64,000 nucleotides of DNA from Streptomyces malaysiensis subsp. samsunensis (GTDB taxonomy: Bacteria > Actinomycetota > Actinomycetes > Streptomycetales > Streptomycetaceae): NCBI RefSeq assembly GCF_024519315.1, contig NZ_JANIIC010000015.1:1-64000 (forward strand). Reading direction: 5' to 3'. The position numbers were made by a program, and so were the translations under genes. How positions within the stretch are numbered: position 1 is the stretch's first letter; every line of letters begins with the position of its first letter. The notes under the pieces were generated by a model, which was given only the letters and a program-made list of their open reading frames with translations, was not told the DNA's origin and did no database searches. Of the stretch, positions 32,726-41,749 are shown in pieces.

Positions 32726-33559
32726 ATGGCCGCTCCCGAGCTGACCTCGCTCAAATCGCCGCGCGTCACCACCGCACGACGGCTGGGCAAGCGCAGCTTC
32801 CGCGGTAAGGAGCGGCGGTTCATCGTCGAGGGGCCGCAGGCCGTACGGGAGGCCATAGCGCACCTCGTGGAGGTGTACGTCACCCCCGAGGCCGCCGACC
32901 GCCACGCGGACATCCTCGCCGCCGCCCGCGCCGCGCACCTCCCCGTCCTCACCGCGTCCGACGAGGTCATCGCGGAGATGTCGGATACCGTCACCCCCCA
33001 GGGCATCGTCGGGCTGTGCCGCTTCCTGGACTCGCCGTTCGAGGAGATCCTGCGCGCCCGGCCGAGGCTCGTCGCCGTCCTCGCCAACGTCCGCGACCCC
33101 GGCAACGCCGGGACCGTGCTGCGGTGCGCCGACGCCGCCGGGGCGGACGCGGTCGTGCTGACGGACGCGTCCGTGGACCTCTACAACCCCAAGGCCGTAC
33201 GCGCCTCCGTCGGCTCCCTGTTCCATCTGCCCGTCGCCGTCGGGGTGGACGTCGAACACGCGGTGAGCGGGTTGCGGGAGGCCGGGGCGCGGGTGCTGGC
33301 CGCGGACGGGGCGGGGGAGCGGGACCTGGACTCCGAGCTGGACGACGGGCTGCTGGGCGGACCCACCGCCTGGATCTTCGGCAATGAGGCATGGGGCCTG
33401 CCGGAGGCTACCCGCGCACTCGCGGACGAGGTGGTGCGCGTTCCGATTCACGGCAGGGCCGAGAGCCTCAACCTCGCGACGGCCGCCGCCGTGTGCCTCT
33501 ACGCCTCCGCTCGTGCGCAGCGCGCTCCCGCAGGGTGCCGCTCCGTCACATCGACCTAG
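32726..33559 (+). CDS. SPOUT (TrmH/SpoU) rRNA 2'-O-methyltransferase
   Basis: 277 aa. An N-terminal substrate-binding domain (FIVEGPQAVREAI) precedes the SpoU knot: LANVRDPGNAGTVLRCADAAG, then WIFGNEAWGLP and VRVPIHGRAESLNLATAAAV. It methylates a ribose in ribosomal or transfer RNA using SAM. Location between rplT and pheS is the standard actinomycete order. ATG at 32726. Confidence 0.9.
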   Translation: MAAPELTSLKSPRVTTARRLGKRSFRGKERRFIVEGPQAVREAIAHLVEVYVTPEAADRHADILAAARAAHLPVLTASDEVIAEMSDTVTPQGIVGLCRFLDSPFEEILRARPRLVAVLANVRDPGNAGTVLRCADAAGADAVVLTDASVDLYNPKAVRASVGSLFHLPVAVGVDVEHAVSGLREAGARVLAADGAGERDLDSELDDGLLGGPTAWIFGNEAWGLPEATRALADEVVRVPIHGRAESLNLATAAAVCLYASARAQRAPAGCRSVTST

Positions 33560-33603
33560 TAGGGTTGCCCCACTCTGGGAGGGGACCGAGAGGGGGTGTG
33601 GGG

Positions 33604-34797
33604 ATGGACGTCAGGACCTCCGGCGCCAGGGCGGCCGATGCCCATGCGCCCGGAGCGGAGCCGCCCGGCGGGGAGCGTGACCACCCGTCCACCGGGGCGG
33701 GGCCCGGTGTGCCGGGCGGTGCGCCGGACGGGCTCGGGCCGCATCCCGACGAGCTGCCCGACGGCCTGGTGGTGGCCGATGAGACCGGCCTGGTCACCTG
33801 CTTCAACGCGGCGGCGGCCCGGATCACCGCCACCGACCCGGCGGACGCGATCGGCAGCCGGCTCGAGGTCGCCCTGCCGTTAGAGGACCTGGACGGCCGG
33901 CGCTGGTGGGCGCTGACCGATCCCTATGGAGGGCTGGCCATCCGGGCCGGTCAGCCCGAGCGGAATCTGCTGCTGCCGGGCGGGCGCGAGGTGCTGGTCT
34001 CGGCCCGCTATGTGCGTGAGCGGCCGACCGGTCCGGTGCGCCGGGTGGTGGTCTGTCTGCGCGGCACCGAGGCCCGCCGCCGCACCGAGCGCAGCCATGC
34101 CGAGCTGATCGCGACCGTCGCCCATGAGCTGCGTTCGCCGCTGACGTCCGTGAAGGGGTTCACCGCCACGCTGCTGGCCAAGTGGGAGCGGTTCACCGAC
34201 GACCAGAAGCGGCTGATGCTGGAGACCGTCGACGCCGACGCCAACCGGGTCACCCGGCTGATCGCCGAGCTGCTGGACATCTCCCGGATCGACTCCGGCC
34301 GGCTGGAGGTGCGCCGGCAGCCGGTCGACCTCGCCGCCGCCGTCCGCCGCCATGTGCAGGCGCTCACCGCGGCCGGGCACACCGCCGAGCGGTTCCTGAT
34401 CAGGGTCAGGGGGCCACTGCCCAGGCTATGGGCCGATCCGGACAAGATCGATCAGGTGCTGGGCAATCTGCTGGAAAACGCGGTGCGCCACGGCGAGGGA
34501 ACGGTCACCATTGATATCGCGCCCGCACCGGCCAAGCCGGTCGCGGACGGCCCCACTGTCGAAAGGACCGCCGTCACCGTGAGCGACGAGGGCCCCGGTA
34601 TCCCGGAGGAGTCGATGAGCCGCGTCTTCACCCGCTTCTGGCGGGGCAGCAAGCGCGGCGGCACCGGCCTGGGGCTCTATATCGTCAAGGGCATCGTCGA
34701 GGCGCACGGCGGGACGATCACCGTCGACCGGGCCCGCGGCGGCGGCGCGGAGTTCCGATTTATCCTGCCCGTGGGCACCCCGGCCTATCTGGCCTGA
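33604..34797 (+). CDS. PAS sensor histidine kinase without adjacent response regulator
   Basis: A 397-aa cytoplasmic kinase without transmembrane segments. It has a PAS-like domain (about residues 50-150, DGLVVADETGLVTCFNAAAARI), phosphoacceptor His in TVAHELRSPLTS, N-box NLLENAVRHGEG, DEGPGIPEE and GGTGLGLYIVKGIVEAHGG. No response regulator is next to it, so its partner is elsewhere. It sits directly before pheS, as in S. coelicolor from memory. ATG at 33604 after GGGTGTGGGG. Confidence 0.9.
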   Translation: MDVRTSGARAADAHAPGAEPPGGERDHPSTGAGPGVPGGAPDGLGPHPDELPDGLVVADETGLVTCFNAAAARITATDPADAIGSRLEVALPLEDLDGRRWWALTDPYGGLAIRAGQPERNLLLPGGREVLVSARYVRERPTGPVRRVVVCLRGTEARRRTERSHAELIATVAHELRSPLTSVKGFTATLLAKWERFTDDQKRLMLETVDADANRVTRLIAELLDISRIDSGRLEVRRQPVDLAAAVRRHVQALTAAGHTAERFLIRVRGPLPRLWADPDKIDQVLGNLLENAVRHGEGTVTIDIAPAPAKPVADGPTVERTAVTVSDEGPGIPEESMSRVFTRFWRGSKRGGTGLGLYIVKGIVEAHGGTITVDRARGGGAEFRFILPVGTPAYLA

Positions 34798-34976
34798 TCC
34801 ACCCGCGGGCTTCTCCAGCACGGGGCGGACCCGCGTGCGGCGCCCGCCGCACGGCGTCCCCCGGAACAGCACCCCTCGCGCGCCCCTTAGACTCGGGCTT
34901 TGGCACCTTTGGCGTCCCCTGCATGGGGCGCAGCGGTCGCAGCCGGTCGAGCCGGGGTCGCGCAGCCGGGGGGCAC

Positions 34977-34996
34977 CTCCCAGCGGTAGCTGGGGG
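34977..34996 (+). promoter_or_regulatory. hairpin in the pheS leader
   Basis: CCCAGC, loop GGTA, GCTGGG (extendable by a G-U pair), ending 22 bases before pheS. It resembles a short hairpin common in Streptomyces intergenic DNA; an effect on pheS expression is possible but unproven. No T-box sequence was found. Confidence 0.4.
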
Positions 34997-35018
34997 ACAA
35001 ACGGAAGCACGGGAAGAG

Positions 35019-36140
35019 ATGTCGGCACCCAATAAGTCGTACGACCCTGTCGAGGTCGAGGCACTGAAACCGGAAGAGATCGCCCGCAGGCGGGACGAGG
35101 CGCTCGCCGCCATCGCCGCCGCAGGCGACCTCGAGGCGCTGCGCGAGGTGAAGGTCGCCCACAGCGGCGACCGCTCGCCGCTCGCGCTGGCCAACCGTGA
35201 GATCGGCGCCCTGCCGCCGCATGCCAAGGCGGACGCGGGCAAGCGCGTCGGCCAGGCCCGCGGCCAGGTCAACCAGGCGCTGAAGGCCCGGCAGGAGGAG
35301 CTGGAGGCGGAGCGCGACGCCCGGGTGCTGGTCGAGGAGGCGGTGGATGTCACCCTGCCGTACGACCGCACCCCGTCCGGCGCCCGCCACCCGATCACCA
35401 CGCTCTCCGAGCGCATCGAGGACGTCTTCGTCGCGATGGGCTACGAGGTCGCCGAGGGCCCCGAGGCGGAGGCCGAGTGGTTCAACTTCGACGCGCTCAA
35501 CTTCCCGCCCGACCACCCCGCCCGCGAGATGCAGGACACCTTCTTCGTGCGGGGCGAGAAGGACGGTGAGCCGTCCGGTGTGGTGCTGCGCACCCACACC
35601 TCGCCGGTGCAGATCCGGTCGATGATCGACCGTGAGCCGCCCATCTATGTGATCTGCCCGGGCCGCACCTTCCGCACCGATGAGCTGGACGCCACCCACA
35701 CCCCCGTCTTCCACCAGGTCGAGCTGCTCGCCATCGACGAGGGTCTGACCATGGCCGACCTCAAGGGCACGCTCGATCACATGGTGCGGGCGCTGTTCGG
35801 CGAGGGCATGTCCACCCGGCTGCGGCCGAACTTCTTCCCGTTCACCGAGCCGTCCGCCGAGATGGACATGTTGTGCTACGTGTGCCGTGGCGAGTCCGTG
35901 GGCAACCCGGACCGGCCCTGCCGCACCTGCTCCAGCGAGGGCTGGATCGAGCTGGGCGGCTGCGGAATGGTCAACCCGCGGGTGCTCATCGCCTGCGGTG
36001 TCGACCCGGAGAAGTACAGCGGGTTCGCCTTCGGCTTCGGCATCGAGCGGATGCTGATGTTCCGGCACAACGTGGAAGACATGCGAGACATGGTCGAGGG
36101 TGATGTGCGCTTCACCAGGCCCTTCGGGATGGAGATCTGA
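35019..36140 (+). CDS. pheS: phenylalanine-tRNA ligase alpha subunit
   Basis: 373 aa. An N-terminal coiled coil is followed by the class II catalytic core: motif 2 (THTSPVQIRSM...GRTFRTDELDATHTPVFHQVE) and motif 3 (FGFGIERMLMFRH). It charges tRNA-Phe as an alpha2beta2 enzyme with PheT. The CYVC...CRTC cysteine group is also seen in other actinomycete PheS proteins. The stop overlaps the pheT start (TGATG), so translation is coupled. ATG at 35019 follows GGGAAGAG. Confidence 0.97.
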   Translation: MSAPNKSYDPVEVEALKPEEIARRRDEALAAIAAAGDLEALREVKVAHSGDRSPLALANREIGALPPHAKADAGKRVGQARGQVNQALKARQEELEAERDARVLVEEAVDVTLPYDRTPSGARHPITTLSERIEDVFVAMGYEVAEGPEAEAEWFNFDALNFPPDHPAREMQDTFFVRGEKDGEPSGVVLRTHTSPVQIRSMIDREPPIYVICPGRTFRTDELDATHTPVFHQVELLAIDEGLTMADLKGTLDHMVRALFGEGMSTRLRPNFFPFTEPSAEMDMLCYVCRGESVGNPDRPCRTCSSEGWIELGGCGMVNPRVLIACGVDPEKYSGFAFGFGIERMLMFRHNVEDMRDMVEGDVRFTRPFGMEI

Positions 36141-38665
36141 TGCGGGTCCCGCTTTCTTGGCTGCGGGAGTACGTCGACCTGCCCGCCGGTGAGACCGGCC
36201 GTGACGTACAGGCCAAACTCGTCGCGGCCGGACTCGAGGTCGAGACGGTCGAGCAGCTCGGCGCCGGCCTCAAGGGCCCCCTGGTCGTCGGGCAGGTGCT
36301 GGCCATCGAGGAGCTGGAGGGGTTCAAGAAGCCCATCCGCTACTGCCAGGTGGATGTCGGGCAGGCCAACGGCAGTGGTGAGCCGCAGAACATCGTCTGC
36401 GGTGCCCGCAACTTCGCGGTCGGCGACAAGGTCGTGGTCGTGCTGCCCGGCGCCGAGCTGCCCGGCGGCTTCGCGATCGCCGCGCGCAAGACGTACGGCA
36501 AGGTCTCCGAGGGCATGATCTGCTCCGCCAGCGAGCTGGGCATGTCCGACGACCACGACGGCATCATCGTGCTGCCGCCGGAGCATGAGACCGGCACCGA
36601 CGCCATCGAGCTGCTGGAGCTGGTCGACGAGGTCCTCGACATCGCCGTCACCCCGGACCGGGGCTACTGCCTGTCGATGCGCGGCATCGCCCGCGAGACC
36701 GCGATCGCCTACGAGCTGCCGCTGCGCGACCCGGCCCTCCTCGACGTGCCCGCGCCCAACAGCCACGGCTACCCGGTCAAGGTCGCCGACCCGGTCGGCT
36801 GCGACCGCTTCACCGCCCGCACCGTCACCGGGCTCGACCCCGAGGCGCACTCCCCGATCTGGCTCCAGCGCCGGCTCCAGAAGGCCGGGATGCGCCCGGT
36901 CTCGCTCGCCGTCGACATCACCAACTACGTGATGCTCGAAATCGGCCAGCCGCTGCACGCCTACGACCGCTCCCGGGTCAACGGGGCGATCGGGGTGCGC
37001 CGCGCGGAGCCGGGCGAGAAGCTCACCACCCTCGACGGCACCCAGCGCGTCCTGGACGCCGAGGACCTCGTCATCACCGACGAGAGCGGGCCCATCGGCC
37101 TCGCCGGGGTCATGGGCGGCGCCAACACCGAGATCGCGGATGTCTCCGCCGACCCCGGGTCCGGCCAGGTGGCCGGCACCACCGAGGTCGTCATCGAGGC
37201 CGCCCACTTCGCCCCCGTCCCGGTCGCCCGCACCGCCCGCCGCCACAAGCTGTCCTCCGAGGCGTCCCGGCGGTTCGAGCGCGGTGTCGACCCCGAGGCC
37301 GGCTCGGCGGCGGCGCAGCGCACCGTCGACCTGCTGGTGCTGCTCGCGGGCGGCACCGCGGAGGTGGGCGTCACCGAGATCATCGCGCCCAGCGCCCCGC
37401 ACACCATCACGGTGCCCGCCGACCACCCGGACAAGGTCGCGGGGGTGTCCTACGGCCGTGAGATCGTGGTGCGCCGGCTCCAGCAGATCGGCTGCGATGT
37501 CTACGGGGCCGACGACCTCACCGTCACCGTCCCCAGCTGGCGGCCCGACCTCACCGACCCCAACGACCTGGCCGAGGAGGTCATCCGGCTCGAGGGGTAC
37601 GAGAACCTCCCCTCGACGCTGCCCCGGCCGCCCGCCGGGCGTGGGCTGACGGAGCGTCAGCGGCTGCACCGCCGGGTCGGCCGGGCGCTGGCCGGGGCCG
37701 GATATGTCGAGGCGCTGAACTACCCGTTCATCGGCGAGGAGGTCCTCGACCAGTTCGGGCTGGCCGCCGACGACCCGCGGCGCGATCTGGTCCGGCTGGT
37801 CAACCCGCTGTCGGACGCCGAGCCCGCGCTCCGTACGACGCTGCTGCCCGGACTGCTCGGGGCGCTGCGCCGCAACGACGGGCGCGGTGAGCATGACCTC
37901 GCGCTCTTCGAGACGGGCCTGGTCTTCCGCGCCACCGGCGACGAGCCGGCCGCGGCCATCCTCCCCGTCGACCGCCGTCCCACCGACGAGCAGATCGCCG
38001 GGCTCGACGCCGCGCTGCCGCACCAGCCGCGCCGCGCCGCCGTCGTCCTCGCCGGCGACCGCGAACAGGCCGGCTGGTGGGGCAAGGGCACCCCGGTGAG
38101 CTGGGCCGACGTCATCGAGGCGGGCCGGATCGTGGCCCGCGAGGCGGGCGCCGAGCTGATCGTCCGCCAGGACCAGCAGGACCCCTGGCACCCGGGCCGC
38201 TGCGCCGCGCTGCTCGCCGTCGTCGACGGCCAGGAGATCCTCGTCGGCAACGCCGGGGAGCTGCACCCGCGCGTCACCAAGGCCCTGGGCCTGCCCGAAC
38301 GCACCTGCGCGATGGAGATCGAGCTCGACCGCCTGGAGCAGGCCGGCACCGGCCGGGTGGAGGCCCCCCACGTCTCCGCCTTCCCGGTGGCCACCCAGGA
38401 CGTCGCCCTGGTCGTGGACGCGTCGGTGCCCACGGCCGAGGTCGAGTCGGCGCTCCGCGAGGGTGCGGGCGAACTGCTCGAATCCCTCCGCCTGTTCGAC
38501 GTCTTCACCGGTGAGCAGCTCGGTGAGGGCCGGAAGTCGCTGGCCTACGCGCTGCGCTTCCGCGCCCCGGACCGAACGCTGACCGCCGAGGAGATCGCGA
38601 CATCCCGCGACGCCGCGGTCTCGGCAGCCGCCACCCGCACCGGCGCCACCCTCCGCGGAGCCTGA
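36140..38665 (+). CDS. pheT: phenylalanine-tRNA ligase beta subunit
   Basis: 841 aa, normal length. It begins MRVPLSWLREYVDLP. It has the EMAP/tRNA-binding domain at about 45-155 (VVGQVLAIEE, VCGARNFAVGDKVVVVLPGAELPGG), the B3/B4 editing domain (VTPDRGYCLSMRGIARE), B5, the catalytic-like core and a C-terminal anticodon-binding ferredoxin fold (FPVATQDVALVVD). It edits mischarged Tyr-tRNA-Phe. A perfect terminator follows, and core-gene order stops here. Confidence 0.97.
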   Translation: MRVPLSWLREYVDLPAGETGRDVQAKLVAAGLEVETVEQLGAGLKGPLVVGQVLAIEELEGFKKPIRYCQVDVGQANGSGEPQNIVCGARNFAVGDKVVVVLPGAELPGGFAIAARKTYGKVSEGMICSASELGMSDDHDGIIVLPPEHETGTDAIELLELVDEVLDIAVTPDRGYCLSMRGIARETAIAYELPLRDPALLDVPAPNSHGYPVKVADPVGCDRFTARTVTGLDPEAHSPIWLQRRLQKAGMRPVSLAVDITNYVMLEIGQPLHAYDRSRVNGAIGVRRAEPGEKLTTLDGTQRVLDAEDLVITDESGPIGLAGVMGGANTEIADVSADPGSGQVAGTTEVVIEAAHFAPVPVARTARRHKLSSEASRRFERGVDPEAGSAAAQRTVDLLVLLAGGTAEVGVTEIIAPSAPHTITVPADHPDKVAGVSYGREIVVRRLQQIGCDVYGADDLTVTVPSWRPDLTDPNDLAEEVIRLEGYENLPSTLPRPPAGRGLTERQRLHRRVGRALAGAGYVEALNYPFIGEEVLDQFGLAADDPRRDLVRLVNPLSDAEPALRTTLLPGLLGALRRNDGRGEHDLALFETGLVFRATGDEPAAAILPVDRRPTDEQIAGLDAALPHQPRRAAVVLAGDREQAGWWGKGTPVSWADVIEAGRIVAREAGAELIVRQDQQDPWHPGRCAALLAVVDGQEILVGNAGELHPRVTKALGLPERTCAMEIELDRLEQAGTGRVEAPHVSAFPVATQDVALVVDASVPTAEVESALREGAGELLESLRLFDVFTGEQLGEGRKSLAYALRFRAPDRTLTAEEIATSRDAAVSAAATRTGATLRGA

Positions 38666-38695
38666 CACCAACCGGCTCCCACCACCGCAACACAC

Positions 38696-38722
38696 GGGGC
38701 GCCCCCACTCCGGGGGCGCCCC
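38696..38722 (+). terminator. pheST terminator
   Basis: GGGGCGCCCCC at 38696-38706 and GGGGGCGCCCC at 38712-38722 form an 11-bp perfect stem with an ACTCC loop, 31 bases after pheT. Confidence 0.8.
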
Positions 38723-39492
38723 ATCGCCGCCTCCACGCACCACACCGCGCCTCGCCGTACCCCGGGCGGCGGTGGGGTGTTCGCCGGTCTGCACAGGCCG
38801 CTCCGCATCACCGCATGCGGCTCCAGCATGGCGGTCTCCGCGCTTCGGCGTGCTGGGGGCCACCTGGGGTGGCGGCCCCACACGCCTCGCCATCTCCGGA
38901 CCGGCGCCGAGCAGTGCGCGGTTGGGCCGGTGCTCGCTTGGCCGTGTTGGGGGCGGCCCGGAGGCGGCGTGTCCACGCGCCTCGCCGTATTCGGATCGTG
39001 CCCGGGTCCGGGTCCGCCGACGTCGAGTTGGAGCGGGTGCTGGACGCCGCGCTGTGGGCGGTGCTTCGTCGTACTCGGGGCCGTTCAGCGGGCGCTCGGC
39101 CGGCCAGTGGGTGCGCGTGCGACAGGCGCATCGGGAACCAGAAGTCCCCGAGGCCAGCCGCATCGCGCGCCGCCGAGATACGCGTCGCGCGGGTGGCTGC
39201 CGCCGCGGTGGCGGCGGCTTGGCGTGCAACGGCCGCCTTGCGGGCGGGGCTTTGGGGGGTTCCGGCCCCCCCCCGCCCCCCCCACCCCCCCCCCCCGCCC
39301 CCGGCAAAAAACCCCCATCCGTCCCCGCCCCGGGGGGGGGTGTGGGGGGGGGGGGGCGTGCCCCCGCGAGGCCATGCCCCGCCACAGGGTCGGACCGTGA
39401 CCCTCCGCCAGAATACCTCTATGCCTTGGATTCGTAGGAAAAAGTAGTGCAACAGTCTACGATTCGAAGGAGACGTCTTTAGGGAGACCCGC
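38723..39492. other. gene-free, low-complexity gap at the left flank of the phage island
   Basis: About 770 bases without a credible gene. The first half is decayed, mildly repetitive sequence (CGCCTCGCC-type phrases recur near 38745, 38882 and 38971). Then come the C and G tracts, then an AT-richer stretch from 39405 leading into the lysin gene. Open frames here are G/C-rich artefacts without ribosome sites. Confidence 0.6.
39265..39357. repeat. long C-tract facing a long G-tract
   Basis: A nearly pure C stretch (39265-39303) followed after 27 bases (GGCAAAAAACCCCC..., CCGTCCCCGCC) by a nearly pure G stretch (39331-39357). As single strand it could form a very stable hairpin or G-quadruplex; it is also a classic spot for assembly or sequencing error. 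Confidence 0.8.
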
Positions 39493-40410
39493 ATGGCCAC
39501 ACCACTCACCGCCGCAGCCTTCCTCGCCGCACTCCGAGCCGAGGGCGTGCGCGTGCAGGAGCACAACAACTGGCGCACCCACAACCGCAACTCCAAGGGC
39601 CCGTGGGGGCCGGTGCACGGCGTGATGATCCACCACACCGTCACGAAGGGAACATCGGACACCGTCAAGATCGTGCGAGACGGGTACTCCGCACTACCCG
39701 GACCTCTCTGCCACGGCATGATCGCCAAGGACGGCGTCGTGCACCTCGTCGGCTACGGACGCGCCAACCACGCCGGACTCGGCGACCCGGACGTCCTTGC
39801 CGCCGTCATCGCCGAGCGTCGCCCGCCCGCCGACAACGAGGCCACAGTGGACGGCAACCGCGCCTTCTACGGCTTCGAATGCGAGAACCTCGGCGACGGA
39901 CACGACCCCTGGCCCGACGCCCAGATCGACGCCATCGTCCGCGTCATCACCGCCATCTGCCGGAAGCACGGCTGGGGCGCCCGGTCCGCGCTACGCCACC
40001 TCGACTGGCAGCCCGGCAAAGTCGACCCGCGCGGCCCCGGGATGGACTGGGACACGGTCCTCGCCGCGGTCGCGAAGCGACTCGGCAGCAAGCCCCCGAC
40101 CACACCGCTGCCCACCCCGGCCAAGCCGAAGGTCGACCTGTCGCAGCTCATCGCCGCAGCCAAGTCGAACCCGAAGGCGTCCGGCCAGCCCGTCACCTAC
40201 ACGGGCGTGAAGACCGTCGAGGCAGCCCTGGTCGACGAAGGACTCCTCTCGAAGACCTACTCCGACGGCCACTACGGCACCACCACCGTCGCCTCCTACG
40301 CCGCCTGGCAGAGGAAGTGCGGCTACACCGGCAAGGACGCCGACGGCATCCCCGGCCGCTCCCCCCTCGAACGCCTCGGCTCCAAGCACGGCTTCACCGT
40401 CACCGCCTAA
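39493..40410 (+). CDS. phage-type endolysin, N-acetylmuramoyl-L-alanine amidase
   Basis: 305 aa. An N-terminal amidase_2/PGRP-like zinc domain (MIHHTVTKGTSD with a metal His, LCHGMIAKDGVVHLVGYGRANHAG, FECENLGDG, RHLDWQPGKVDPRGPGMDW) is followed by a Pro linker and a C-terminal region of about 80 residues that looks like a peptidoglycan-binding module (DGHYGTTTVASYAAWQRKCG). It cuts the bond between muramic acid and the stem peptide during lysis. There is no signal peptide, so release depends on the holin encoded 24 bases downstream. ATG at 39493 after AGGGAGACC. Confidence 0.9.
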   Translation: MATPLTAAAFLAALRAEGVRVQEHNNWRTHNRNSKGPWGPVHGVMIHHTVTKGTSDTVKIVRDGYSALPGPLCHGMIAKDGVVHLVGYGRANHAGLGDPDVLAAVIAERRPPADNEATVDGNRAFYGFECENLGDGHDPWPDAQIDAIVRVITAICRKHGWGARSALRHLDWQPGKVDPRGPGMDWDTVLAAVAKRLGSKPPTTPLPTPAKPKVDLSQLIAAAKSNPKASGQPVTYTGVKTVEAALVDEGLLSKTYSDGHYGTTTVASYAAWQRKCGYTGKDADGIPGRSPLERLGSKHGFTVTA

Positions 40411-40434
40411 CCATCACCAGATAAGGAACCCGCC

Positions 40435-40686
40435 ATGTCGAACCTCACCACCCTCGGCAAGACCGCCCAGACCTACACCAAGGACCTGGGCGAGCGCGTC
40501 GTGTGGACCTTCCTCACCGCCTCCGCAGGCGTCGCCCTCGCCTCCGGACCCGCCGACATGTTCCACCTGAGCTTCTGGCAGGGCGTCGGAACCGCCGGCA
40601 TAGCCGCCGCGGGCAGCCTCCTCAAGGGGCTCGCCGCCCGCATCGTCGGCGACAAGAACAGCGCCTCGACCGCCCCCGGCGTCTGA
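40435..40686 (+). CDS. phage holin
   Basis: 83 aa with two hydrophobic stretches (VVWTFLTASAGVALASG and FWQGVGTAGIAAAGSLL) and a charged C-terminus, the pattern of small actinophage holins. The reading is supported by its place directly after the endolysin. It would permeabilise the membrane to let the endolysin out. AAGGAACCCGCC precedes the ATG. Confidence 0.85.
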   Translation: MSNLTTLGKTAQTYTKDLGERVVWTFLTASAGVALASGPADMFHLSFWQGVGTAGIAAAGSLLKGLAARIVGDKNSASTAPGV

Positions 40687-40720
40687 TCCTGCCTACGTTG
40701 CGCGACCCGGAGGGCGCCTC

Positions 40721-40987
40721 ATGGACGCCGCCATGGTCACGGCGATAGCCGCACTGGCTGCCTCGCCCGTGGCCGCGGTGGCCGCCATGTACGGCACCAA
40801 GGGCGCGAACCGGGCAGCCCGGGAGGGCGGAGTCATCGGCGGCTACAACAACCTCACGGACCAACTCCAGGAGGAGCGCAAGGAACTGCGCGCCGACCTG
40901 GCAGCCGCACGTGCCGAACTCGCGGCCGAGCGAGCCGAAGTCGCGCGGCTCAAAGCCGTGGTGGCCCAGCTCGGGGGGCAACTATGA
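40721..40987 (+). CDS. small membrane/coiled-coil protein of the lysis cassette
   Basis: 88 aa. An N-terminal hydrophobic segment (VTAIAALAASPVAAVAAM) is followed by a long heptad-rich coiled coil (QLQEERKELRADLAAARAEL...). It could be a second holin-like or spanin-like lysis component; no specific family was recognised. Its stop overlaps the next gene (ATGA). Confidence 0.65.
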   Translation: MDAAMVTAIAALAASPVAAVAAMYGTKGANRAAREGGVIGGYNNLTDQLQEERKELRADLAAARAELAAERAEVARLKAVVAQLGGQL

Positions 40988-41697
40988 CCCGCGCCGAGCG
41001 CATGCTGTACCGCCGCCGACACCTCCTGTGGATTGCCTCCGCCTTGCTGTTCCTCGGCGGCGCGATCGCGCTCGCATTCCTGCGGATCGAACACGAGTCG
41101 AACCGGGGCGATCAGCTCGCCACCGAGGCGGACCTGCGCGGCACCGCCGTCAGCACCCTCGCCACCGACGTGCGGCAACTGCGGGCACAGCTCAAGGCCG
41201 AAGGCAAGACGCCGGTCGCACCCGACCCGACGAAAGCCGTGGAAGACCTCCCGGACCGGGCCGAGGTGCCGGTACCAATCCCCGGCCCGAAGGGCGACAA
41301 GGGCAACCCGGGCAACCCTGGCCGCAATGGAAGAGACGGAAGCGACGGCAAGGCGGGCGAGCCTGGCCAGGACGGTTCCGCCGGCACCCCCGGCAAGGAT
41401 GGAGCCCCTGGAGCCGACGGCCAGGACGGGGCGCCAGGCGAGAAGGGCGACAAGGGCGATCCGGGAGAGAAAGGGGATCCCGGCGAACGCGGCCCAGTCG
41501 GCCCCGCCGGCCCGACTTGCCCCGACGGGTACAGCCCCCAGGCGCCGAGCTACGACCCCGACGCCCTTGTGTGCCGCAAGGACGGGGCGCCCCAGCCGGA
41601 GCCGACCCCCAGCCAGGGCCGCTTGCTGCTGGGCTGGATCCTCAGAGACGAGAGAGGAGCTGATGGTGGTCCTCGCACGCTGACCGGTCTACCCTGA
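40984..41697 (+). CDS. membrane-anchored collagen-like protein of the phage cassette
   Basis: 237 aa. A basic start and one transmembrane helix (HLLWIASALLFLGGAIALAFL), then a coiled-coil stalk, then about 75 residues of Gly-X-Y triplets (GPKGDKGNPGNPGRNGRDG... to GPVGPAGP) and a short C-terminal tip with two cysteines. The type II anchor would place a collagen-like triple helix outside the membrane. Collagen-like repeats are common in phage fibres, but an anchored one in a lysis cassette is unusual. Translation is coupled to the preceding gene. Confidence 0.72.
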   Translation: MTRAERMLYRRRHLLWIASALLFLGGAIALAFLRIEHESNRGDQLATEADLRGTAVSTLATDVRQLRAQLKAEGKTPVAPDPTKAVEDLPDRAEVPVPIPGPKGDKGNPGNPGRNGRDGSDGKAGEPGQDGSAGTPGKDGAPGADGQDGAPGEKGDKGDPGEKGDPGERGPVGPAGPTCPDGYSPQAPSYDPDALVCRKDGAPQPEPTPSQGRLLLGWILRDERGADGGPRTLTGLP

Positions 41698-41701
41698 CAC
41701 G

Positions 41702-41738
41702 ACGCCGCCCCGCCTGCTTTCCTCAGGCGGGGCGGCGT
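41702..41738. terminator. bidirectional terminator between lysis cassette and integrase
   Basis: ACGCCGCCCCGCCTG at 41702-41716 pairs perfectly with CAGGCGGGGCGGCGT at 41724-41738 around CTTTCCT; a 15-bp stem between convergent genes. Confidence 0.88.
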
Positions 41739-41749
41739 GCTGCGCGGAG

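Noticed and set aside
34880..35018. T-box riboswitch before pheS
   Set aside because: No T-box consensus (AGGGTGGNACCGCG) or specifier loop seen; only a short hairpin.
35876..39385. Very long open frame antisense to pheT and running into the following gap
   Set aside because: It is a shadow of pheT (third-position G/C bias) extended through low-complexity sequence; no start signal and no recognisable domain.
38666..39492. tRNA gene as integration site for the phage island
   Set aside because: No cloverleaf or TTCGA-type T-loop found in either flank.
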